Source: Simmondsia chinensis (taxonomy: Eukaryota; Streptophyta; Magnoliopsida; Caryophyllales; Simmondsiaceae). From it: a stretch of DNA of 64,000 nucleotides. The notes under the pieces are model-generated. The model was not told where the DNA came from. It did not search any database and saw nothing but the letters and a program-made list of their open reading frames with translations. The DNA is taken from assembly GCA_018398585.1 (NCBI GenBank), contig JAGTTD010000010.1:31164638-31228637 (forward strand), read 5' to 3'. The first letter of the stretch is position 1. Every line of letters starts with the position of its first letter. The translations under genes were made by a program, and so were the position numbers. This document shows positions 55,720 through 64,000 of the stretch, piece after piece.

Positions 55720-57759
55720 TTATTGGGATCGAGTTGAGCACATAAGGCACCTCAAGGAAGTGTTGAATATCTTGAGGGAGCAACATCTATTTGCCACTTT
55801 GAAGAAGTGCGAACTTTTGAAGGATCAGGTGAAGTTCCTTGGTTTCGTTGTGTTCAAGGACGAAATCTCAACTGATGAGGGGAACATAGCAGCCGTCCGC
55901 GATTGGCCTCAACCGAGGACAATTGGGGAAGTTTAGATTTTTCACGGATTGGTGTCTTTCTACAAGAGGTTTGTGCCTCACTTCAGCACGATAATGGAGC
56001 CAATAACTGATTGCATGAAGCAGGGTGCTTTCACCTAGATGCCAAAGGCTACTACCACCTTTGAAAAGATCAGGAGGCGGCTCACTTCGGCGCTAGTGCT
56101 AGCTTTGCCAGGCTTCCAAAAGACATTTGAGCTACACACGAATGCATCCAAGGTGGGGATTGGCGCTCTACTTAACCAAGAAGGGAGACCCATCACCTAC
56201 TTAAGTGAGAAGCTTGACGGAAGCAAGCCAAACTATTCCATGTATGATGTTTAGTTCTATGCGGTGGTCCAGACGCTGAGGCATTCAAAGTCTTACCTTA
56301 CCAACAGAGAGTTCATGCTATACACGGACAACATCGCCTTGAAGTACATCAACAGTCATGAGAAGCTCTCAGATCGTCCAAGTGGGCAGGGTTCATTCAA
56401 CTCTTTCACTTTGTGATAAAGCACAAGTTAGGCGCCATGAATAAGGTGGCAAACGCATTGAGCAGGCGGAGCCTTATCATGAGGGAGAGCAAGATGGAGG
56501 TCATAGGGTTTGAGCAGTTGGAGAGTCAATACCACGATGACCCTGCGTTTGGCGAGACATGGCGGGAAGCACAGTCAGGGAGTGTTCCCGGATGCTTATC
56601 TATTCAAGGGCAATCAGCTGTGCATCTCAAACTCAAGCTAGCGGCTTAATATCATTAAGGAGAAGCAGAATGCCGGGCATTTGGGGTGAGACAAGATGTT
56701 GCATCTTATTACCACCAAGTACTTTTGGCCTACCATATGCAAGGAAGTGGAGAGGTACGTTAAAAGATGTCATGTTTGTCAGGTTTCAAAGGGAGGAATG
56801 ACCAATGCTGGCTTATGCATTCCATTACCGATTCCAAATCAGCCGTGGACAAACGTCAACATGGACTTTGTTCTGGGCTTACCGAGAACGACTAGCAGCA
56901 TTGACTCCTCCTTTTGTTGTTATGGACTATTTCTCCAAGATGGGGCACTTCTTCAGGTGCAAGAGAGCTGCTGATGCCATACATGTGGGAGGACTCTACT
57001 TCCGGGAAGTATACAAGTTACATGGACTTCCATCTAGCATAGTTTCTGATCGAGACGTCACGTTTGTGAACCACTTATGGTGGATATTGTGGAGGATGGC
57101 GAACACATCTCCCACTTTTAACACAGTTCACCATCCTCAAAACGGATGGGCAAACCGAGGTCACCAACAGGTCTTTGGGAAATCTTCTCCGGTCTTGTTG
57201 TTGATAACGCCAGGGGATGGGAGGTGAAGTTGCATCAAGCATAGTTCACCTATAATAGCTCCATTAATAGGAGCACAGGGTTCACGCCATTCACGATAGT
57301 TTATAGCTTTGTTCCCCGCTCACCGATGGACTTGACGCCTACACCGAATTTCACATGCCCGCATGGGAAGGCAGAAGACCTAATCACTTCACGTAAAGAC
57401 ATCCATGTCCAAACCAGGACCTGGTTATTGGAAGCCGTCACCAAGTTCAAGACAGCAAGTGACAAGAGGCGCCGAGCAGTTCAATTCTAAGTTGGTGAGA
57501 AAGTTTGGGCAATTCTGACATGAGAACATTTCCCAGCATGAGAGTACAACAAACTGACAACCCAGAAGATAGGACCATTGGCAGTGCTGGAGAAGACAAA
57601 CGATAACGCCTATCGCCTCAGCTTCCACCCAGCATGAGGACCTCTGATGTCTTCAATGTCAGGCATATTGTTCCCTACTTTGGTGAGAATGACCATGTTG
57701 ACCCTCAGGCGAATTTGAAGGCGAATTCTCTCCAACCCGGGGAAGATGATGTAGCCTAA
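55720..57759 (+). pseudogene. Gypsy pol remnant, plus strand (RT end, RNase H, integrase)
   Basis: It begins inside reverse transcriptase: VEHIRHLKEVLNILREQHLF, KKCELLKDQVKFLGFVV (55726-55936). Next: [24 protein letters not shown], LALPGFQKTFELHTNASKVG and IGALLNQEGRPITYLSEKLD (RNase H; DAS reads NAS, so a catalytic aspartate is changed), EFMLYTDNIALKYINS, then IKHKLGAMNKVANALSRR. Integrase: LITTKYFWPTICKEVERYVK, RCHVCQVSKGG (56696-56800), FVVMDYFSKMGHF, KLHGLPSSIVSDRDVTFVNH and NTVHHPQNGW (56900-57150). The C-terminus SDVFNVRHIVPYFGENDHVD then PQANLKANSLQPGEDDVA ends with TAA at 57757-57759, inside the 3' LTR. gag, protease and most of RT are absent. Several frameshifts. Confidence 0.92.
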
Positions 57760-58129
57760 TGTTGAGGTTCTAGATCTGGGCAGCACATGCTTGGCGCCAA
57801 AGTCTTGGTGGATGCGGAGGGCAAGGATGCACAGGCGGAGTTTGAGATAGAGTAGGATTAGTTTAAGCTAAATTTCAGATTTAATTTTTGCATTAATCTT
57901 TAGAATTTGATTCAAATCAGGATTAGCCTCTCTATATATACATAGAGAAATCTAGGATTTTGAGTGGTTCATAATTTCATATTTTTTCCTCCCTTTTAGA
58001 GCCTCTTTCTCAGGTTGTGAGATTAGAGTGCTTATTTTCCCCTATTTGTTTTATTAGCAGTTAATAAAATTAAGGGAAGGCCGTTGAACCTTCCCGTTTT
58101 CCCTAAATTTCCATTGACGTGCTACATCA
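57749..58129 (+). repeat. 3' LTR of the plus-strand gypsy remnant
   Basis: 381 bp with perfect 9-bp inverted ends TGATGTAGC / GCTACATCA. The purine tract GGGGAAGA immediately precedes it. A TATA-like CTATATATA is at 57932-57940. The family ends resemble those of G1 (TGATGCAGC/GCTGCATCA), but the interior differs. Confidence 0.9.
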
Positions 58130-60673
58130 TCACATATGAGACAACAATCACAACCTAACCCAAAATGTATCTTTGCATATGTTTCAAAATTTCCCTTATC
58201 AATTCATTCGCTAAGAAGATAAATCTTTATTTATTATATGGTCATATTTGTTCATATGCACTTGTTTTATTAATCTTGTGATTATTCTGAGATTTTGATG
58301 TATTAGTTGACTAATTAATTTTTATATAGAAGCGATAAATAGTTGGTGTTGGAAACTTGAAAGTACTTTTTTAATATTATTTTAAAACAATATAATTCTT
58401 ATTATGGGTCAATGAATTATGAATTTGGGTTGAATATCATTTCACATGCACTTTTGAATATTGTTTAAATTTTAATTAGTAAATGAGTTATTAATGACAT
58501 GATTGAGTTGGATAAGGTTTTTAATGGGTTTAATATTAGTAAATGCAAATCCAACTCAAATATGACGCATTATCGTCCATGGTTTGGGAGATATTCATTT
58601 AAGGGACATTGTTTCTTTCAATCTTCATTTTACAATGAAATTGGAGCTATTGAAGTCCAAGTTCACTCATGTTTCGTCTGAACTAGAAGATAGATCGAGA
58701 AATCGAGTAGCTGATCACAAGAAGCTCCTTGGGATGAATTTTTATCCATTAGAAAGGAATTGCAGTCGTGGCTAAATGGTAAAATAGCTGATTCGATTGG
58801 TGACTTATGTCAAAAAATATGTTGAGTTTATATGTAGAGTTGTATTGGGTTTATATATAGGATAAAGGATTAAGTCCATTTGATTTAAACTCATGTTACA
58901 CTAGGGTTTAATATTTGGCTCTATATACATAGTACTACAAATTTGAATGTTGGTATGACAAGAGCATCTTAGTTTATATGAACTCAATTTCGGACTCAAC
59001 CATGTCCATTATGGCTAAGGACATTGCTAATGAGACCATAGTGGGAGTTGTGCGTGTTATCTTACGGTAGCCTAGGGCTAAAATGGTCTAATCAATCTGG
59101 TAAGGGAGGAAGTGAGACAAATGAAGTCCGCTTTCTTCACTATAGAAAAAGAAAAATACAGTACCCCTACACAATCTCCTTAAGAACTGGGGTTGTAATC
59201 TGTATCTGGTATTGAACTGTAGAAAATCTTAAAAGCCAAAAAAACCAAGCAAATGAAAGACATAGTTACAGAGGAGTATGTGGAGATATGAGACTAATAA
59301 CTCCTCTTGTCACCCAGAATACAGTAACTAGGGGGCATGGAAATGCTTCTAACTCTACCGTCACTTCCATAGGGAGTTTAACCATGTCCCATGTAGTTGA
59401 GCTAGCCTTTACGACTAAGGGTAGGTGAATACCTCTCAACCTCAAGAACTAGTAGCTAACCCAGACCAGGAGTATGAATGCAATTGCAAGTGTGTCCCAG
59501 ACAATCCAAACATTGCTAGGAACTCTAGCACATCATAGAATACTTTAAAAATGAGAAACTTATGTTCACCATGACCCCTTTAGGAGCCTGAGGGTATTTG
59601 GCGAACCTTTTAGGTTTTGGAGGTTTGAATAAAATCCCACATAACCAAGGCCAAGTACCCCTTGTGAACTGGATAGTAATGATTACTAAAGGAAATCTCT
59701 TAGACCCCTAGAGGAATTTAAAACATTATGGGGGACGGGTGCCTGCCGGCAATCAGGTGAGAAATTCGCCCCTTCAGCACCATTTGGGCAACATAATGGA
59801 GCAAATTTATGTCCCTATAATGAAGAGGGATAATAGGGACATTCATACTAAGCCTTCCTAAGATTATATTAATAGAATCTACTCTTTGCATAGATGGTTC
59901 AAGATACCTGAATTTACCCTCTTTTCTGTAGAACGGAATGTGTCAACCCATGAGCATCGGGAAAGGTTTAATTGTCAGTTAGAAATGCAACTGACAATTA
60001 GTTACTCAACAGAAAGCTCTTTCCAAGCTCCAGCCAAGAATGAGAGGGCAAAGGAGAAAGGAGAAAGAAAGAAGAGAAGAATAGAGAGAAAGGAGGCTTC
60101 GAGAGCTTTGTTTGGAGCTCAATTTTGAGATTCAGTTTGTGGACTTTTGGTTTTACTTTTGGTCATCTTCTTTCGTTGAATTTGGATAAGGTTTCTTTCA
60201 CTCCTTCCTCGATTTCTTGTTTGAAATCTCTTTAGTCCCTTTAGGTTAAGTCTAGATGCTCGTCTATGATTTTAAACTTAAATTACTGATAGTGAAAAGA
60301 CTTCTCTAGAACCCGAATCTCGTGGATGTAGGTTCACTAGGAGCAGACCCACATATACCTCGTGTGTTCTTAAATTTTGTATTTTTTTGGGTTAGTTTGT
60401 TTATTTTCAATATACTTCATTATTTGTCACTATTGTTTCTTTTTCAGCTGTTTTCATGTTTGATCTTTTGATGGTACTAGGTCTGATTGTAGGTACCTCA
60501 AGCATAAGCATCATGTTTAGTTGAACGAGTGTGTACCCAAGTGTTTGGGTTGAGTGTTGTTTTTGTGTGCATAACCTTGAGGTTTAAGCCCTATGTGTAA
60601 GAACTGTTTTCTTGCATGATTGATCTAGGTGAAAAGATCCTTGAGAAGGGCTACTAGATGCATGTATATTGTA
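58130..60673. other. Unassigned 2.5-kb spacer, no gene seen
   Basis: No transposon protein or terminus is recognised. Two short open frames exist: 58584-58775 with no known motif, and 59886-60128, K/E/R-rich at its end. A perfect 12-bp hairpin lies at 59969-60000. The stretch 60290-60370 (CTCGTGGATGTAGGTTCACT region) resembles the last part of a plant LTR by general texture only. Confidence 0.5.
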
Positions 60674-61128
60674 TGATGTAGCTGCATATGCGACTTGGCA
60701 ACTAATGGATCCAGGCAGAGACGACGCCACCAAGATGGAAGCTTGGCGGGATTCCCGGCTTGGTGGATTGGCGTAGATGTGAGGCATTTATAGAGTTTTA
60801 CTTTATTTATAGAAGTTCAGTTTTAATTAGGCCAGGAGATAATTGTTAGGATAGTTTAGATAATTAAGAGTTATTTTTATTTATCTTTAAATCATTTTTA
60901 AGGGTTAGTTGCCTCCTCCATATTGGGGAGAGGCACTATAGGCTTTTGAGGAATTCAATTGTTCTAGAGATTTTTATTATTATTAATGTATTCTTTCCAG
61001 TTCTGAGAGTGAGAGTTTAGTTAGACTCTTGATTCCCTTTTGTTCTTAATTATTTTCGTAATAAGAATATAAAAGAAGGTTGTTGAACTTTCTGTTTCCA
61101 TTAATTTTCAATCTTCTCACTGCATCAG
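60674..61128 (+). repeat. 5' LTR of the deleted gypsy element
   Basis: 455 bp, TGATGTAGCTGCATATGCGA to CACTGCATCA. It is followed by GT and the decayed primer site at 61131-61142. Confidence 0.9.
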
Positions 61129-61143
61129 TTAGTATCAAAGCTC

Positions 61144-61660
61144 AGAACAATTTCTAAGATGGCCCATGGGCGACAGAGATATGCCACCTCAGAAACGTAT
61201 ACGACCGTGATTTTCAATGGCGGACTGAGAGAAGATTTGAGGACTTCGAAAAGAGATTTCGGTGAACTCAGTTGTGTTTGGTTCAATTGGGAGTGAGTCC
61301 CAACCATACGCTGGTAGCTCAGCCTTAAAACCAACCAGTAGGGGTTGGCAAGGACGAAATGGACGAGATTATCCAGGAGCCATATCCGGAGGATGAAGAT
61401 CATGGGCGTAACATGCGAGAGACTTGAATGAATATTGGAGCTTCTGATTGTTTAGGCAAAAAGGGGTGGAAGTTCGGGCTTCGTGAAGAATTTTCAGAGT
61501 TCGAAAATGATGGCGTCATAGTGGTAGAAGAGGCTCAGGATAGGCTAGCATCACTGACGAAAAGGGGGTAGCGAGTGAAGAGGGTGGCTTGCTATTGTTT
61601 GGGCGGATTGGCTTCACGTTTAAGGAAGCAGAAGGAGATGAATGGCTTTGACACAACATC
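61144..61660 (+). pseudogene. gag-like remnant of the deleted gypsy element
   Basis: Translation from 61150 gives MAHGRQRYATSETYTTVIFN and, after changes, RSEDFEKRFR-like wording. This corresponds to the MTHGRPRYAA / DLEARFQRIR gag start of the short elements at 2818-4904 and shows they are one family. Stops prevent any full-length product. No zinc knuckle is recognised. Confidence 0.65.
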
Positions 61661-62320
61661 TTCTAGATGATATGTACAATTGGCGAGAGGGTATGCCGCC
61701 TAATCATCAGCTCCGAGAGCTATGAGAATGCCATCTCCGTGAAAGCCGTCCAAAAGCTAGGGTTGGAGATGGAGGATTATCCGAACCCTTATAAATTTTC
61801 ATGGCTCGAGAAAGGAGATCAAGTAACAGTAACTAAATGTTGTCTGGTTAGTTTCTTGATTGGGACGAAGTACCAGGACGCAGTGTCGTGAAATGTTATT
61901 GCCATGAATGTGTGTCATCGGCTAATGGGAAGACCTTGGCAATATGACAGAGGTACTACACATAACAGAAGAAAAAAACATGTATAGCTTTATCTTTGAG
62001 GGAACAAGGATAATCTTGTTGCACAAGAAAGACGAGGAACCACGTGCGTCAAAGACCAAACCAAAATCAGAAGATAGGGCTATGTTCTCAAATTCAGTTG
62101 GCGAGGAAGAGATGGCTTCGGCATTGATAGGCGACATTAGGAGAAAACCTATCTTTGATGAGCTAATCTATCTTGATTTGTTTTCTCCATCCATCTTTGA
62201 TGAGCCCATCTATGAAGAGGAGGAAGTGTTGAATGAGGTAGGGAGTCTGTTAGAGGAGGTTCGTCCAAAAGGGTCGCCATATTTCTTGCCGCCAATAAAA
62301 GGATTCCATACCAAGTAGAT
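61660..62320 (+). pseudogene. Protease region of the deleted gypsy element
   Basis: Frame 61667-61891 gives VCRLIISSESYENAISVKAV, QKLGLEMEDYPNPYKFSWLE and KGDQVTVTKCCLVSFLIGTK. This fits gypsy protease wording of the type xxxIIDGGSCENVVS, KLGL, HPxPYKLxWL, V.FSIG..Y, with the catalytic DGGS changed to SSES, so the enzyme is dead. Then CHRLMGRPWQYDRGTTH at about 61915-61965 continues the same domain. Frame 61944-62318 contains IFDEPIYEEEEVLNEVGSLL, the acidic linker also present at 2920-3199 and 4308-4571. Confidence 0.75.
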
Positions 62321-62534
62321 TGGGTTCTAGATGATGCGCTACCAAGACAGCCTCATTCTCGAGTGAGCCTCGTAAAGTGTGAGGATATCAATCGCCAAGT
62401 TTGAAGCTGCTCGCCAGGAGATACCTAAGAGAGAACCTGAAGGGCGGATTAGCAGCCTTGACGCCAACAAAGGACTGAACTTGGCAAACATGCCTTGGTA
62501 ATAAGACCGTCAGTAACTCACAGTATGATGTCGA

Positions 62535-62930
62535 ATGCCCACTACGAGGTTGGATGATTTAAAGGCGATGGTGTCTAGCAGATCGTGTTTGAAGGACAAA
62601 TTCCACCAGAGTCGTGCCTTGCTAGGGGAATGGTGGAACATCATTTTTGAAATCCAAGAAGAGCTACCCATGAGATATATGCATGGCTTAGCTCCCAACG
62701 TTGTAACGAACAGGGATGAACACTTTGTGTGCTGTATTTGGAAGCCAATATGGAAGATGGTGAGAATAACTATCACCTTTAATTTTGTTCTTCACCCGTC
62801 AATGGAAGACCAGGCTGAAGCGACGAGCAGAAATTGGACGACCTTCTTCGATGCCCTGTTTCAGAGAACGTCAAGGAATGGGAGTAGAAGTTATATGAAG
62901 CTGAGATGGTTTACAACGCTAAAGAGATAG
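62535..62930 (+). pseudogene. Integrase remnant of the deleted gypsy element
   Basis: Frame 62535-62930 gives MHGLAPNVVTNRDEHFVCCI, WKPIWKMVRITITFNFVLHP, SMEDQAEATSRNWTTFFDAL. This aligns with the gypsy integrase core GLPxSIVSDRDxxFxSxFW...HPQTDGQTExxNRxLxxLLR. The second catalytic aspartate survives as NRDEHF, while HPQTDGQTE reads HPSMEDQAE. The sequence before it (62320-62530) lacks reverse transcriptase and RNase H, which marks the internal deletion. Confidence 0.8.
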
Positions 62931-62964
62931 CGTGAAGTACAAGTTGGTGAATTTGAAGCAATGG

Positions 62965-63445
62965 CACAGTTGAGGGCGAATTCTCTCCAACCGGGGAGGA
63001 TGATTAAGCCTGCGTCATGGCAAGTTAGGTTGCAACCCATGTATTGGCGGATTAGGTCAATGGACTACATCTTGGCAAATTTGGCGAAGTAGAAAGGCAA
63101 GGGACAAGAAAAGACAATTCACATCCTAACAAGCTTGGCGAGATGGAGAATGGGCGAGCAAGAACATAGTTTGGCCAAAATGACCCACAAGATCCGTTGC
63201 GAATTCGAGGACGAATTCTCTCCAATAAGAGAGAATGATGCAGCCCCACCTTTGTATTTGACAGATATCTTGGTAGATTGGGTCAACAATCCACGTTCGG
63301 GCAAGCTTAGCAAGTTGGAGCTTGAAGAGATGGGAGACCGGCATGCGGAAACATGACTTTGTGAGTTTACGACTTGGCAATGATAGCCCAAAAATTCCTT
63401 CGGTGAATTTGAGGACGAATTCTCTCCAGCCCAGAGAAAATGGTG
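62965..63445 (+). repeat. Triplicated pre-LTR module of the deleted gypsy element
   Basis: The phrase GAATTCTCTCCAA plus a purine-rich step plus an LTR-head-like start occurs three times: about 62976-63010 (GGGGAGGATGATTAAGCC), 63211-63245 (AGAGAGAATGATGCAGCC) and 63416-63450 (AGAGAAAATGGTGCAGCC). The spacing is about 235 and 205 bp. Only the last starts the full 3' LTR. Confidence 0.75.
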
Positions 63446-63886
63446 CAGCCGCATATGCGATTTGGCGACTTGCAGGTCTAGGCAGAGACGACGCCACCAA
63501 GATGGAATCTTGGTTGGATTAAGTAGGTAGGATTCCCAGCTTGGCGGATTGGCGTAGATGTGCTGCATTTATTGAGTTTTACTTTAATTATGGAAGCTCA
63601 GTTTAAATTACGTTAAGAGATAATATTTAGGATATTTTAGATCATTAAGAATTAATTTTATTTATCAATAAATCTTTTATTTAGGGTTAGTTTCCTCCTC
63701 TATGTAAGGGATAGGAAGTCTGGGGTTCCGAGGAATTCAATTGTTTTAGAGAGTTTTATCATTGTTTATGTGTTCTTTCTGGTTCTTAGGGTAAAAATTT
63801 AGTTAGACTCTTTATTCCCCTTTGTTCTTAATTATTTTCGTAGTAAGAATTTAAATTCCGTTAATTTCCATCTACGCACTATTTCA
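63441..63886 (+). repeat. 3' LTR of the deleted gypsy element
   Basis: 446 bp starting TGGTGCAGCC behind the purine tract AGAGAAAA and ending GCACTATTTCA. Target duplication TTGTA follows. Confidence 0.88.
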
Positions 63887-64000
63887 TTGTATTTCAAGTT
63901 TCTTTGATATTCAGTATGATGTATGTTGGAACCAATTGTAGGAAATATTATACAGAGCATACGAAATAGAAAGATATTACCTGGAACCCATGGAAATTAC

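Larger units (their letters stand above)
60674..63886 (+). mobile_element. Internally deleted gypsy element (family G1), 3,213 bp
   Basis: The LTRs at 60674-61128 and 63441-63886 share colinear sequence (GCATATGCGA.TTGGC, AGACGACGCCACCAAGATGG, GGCGTAGATGTG, GAGTTTTACTTTA). An exact 5-bp duplication TTGTA is at 60669-60673 and 63887-63891. The primer site is TAGTATCAAAGC, a decayed initiator Met complement. Between them are gag, protease and integrase scraps, but reverse transcriptase and RNase H are missing, so it is non-autonomous. Confidence 0.9.

Noticed and set aside
59886..60128. 80-codon frame that could be a small host gene
   Set aside because: No recognisable motif, a low-complexity K/E/R tail, no conserved neighbours; unsupported.
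60240..60420. LTR R-U5-like stretch (GTGGATGTAGGTTCACT region)
   Set aside because: Resemblance is only in general texture; no TG...CA ends, primer site or partner LTR were found.

Overview
The window looks like repeat-dense heterochromatin of a flowering plant. The support is Ty1/copia, Ty3/gypsy chromovirus, CACTA (En/Spm) and L1/RTE-type LINE sequences of plant type, initiator-methionine-tRNA primer binding sites, and 5S rRNA-like segments that match what I know of angiosperm 5S rRNA. The species cannot be named from this sequence. I found no host single-copy gene, no tRNA gene and no intact open reading frame for any mobile element; essentially every recognisable coding stretch is a broken transposon gene.

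Layout. 1-1665: tandem satellite, period about 174 bp, running off the left edge. 2264-5469: three minus-strand gypsy LTRs alternating with two short internal regions. 6080-17981: a decayed plus-strand copia element (copia A). A 2.4-kb foldback transposon carrying an RTE LINE fragment (6551-8936) lies in its 5' part, and a nearly complete minus-strand Tork-like copia (12794-17765) sits inside its 3' LTR. 18190-20221: probable minus-strand solo LTR holding a single-arm copy of a palindromic element. About 20700-30830: decayed plus-strand copia B, split by a 5S-rRNA-derived SINE (21472-21729) and by a complete minus-strand copia C (23543-29410). 30870-31803: 5' end of a plus-strand relative of copia C, cut by a CACTA transposon (31804 to about 41000) with both TNPA-like and TNP2-like genes on the minus strand.

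41190-50461: small repeats. These are a microsatellite, an L1 LINE 3' end, two more 5S-SINEs, a MITE pair in opposite orientation, a foldback with minisatellite arms, a 1.15-kb perfect-architecture palindrome and a copia gag remnant. 50462-55714: a complete minus-strand chromovirus with matching 5-bp target duplications and a C-terminal chromodomain. 55720-58129: plus-strand gypsy pol remnant ending in its own LTR. 60674-63886: an internally deleted gypsy element with both LTRs and a 5-bp target duplication.

Relationships. The order of insertion can be read from the nesting: several elements are bracketed by exact target-site duplications (CATAA, AAGTA, AAGAG, TTGTA, TTCTTTATA, and a 17-bp one for a SINE). 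The most unusual content is the set of three SINEs whose heads are 5S rRNA and whose tails match the 3' end of the RTE LINE fragment in the same window. This suggests an RTE-type LINE as their mobilising partner.
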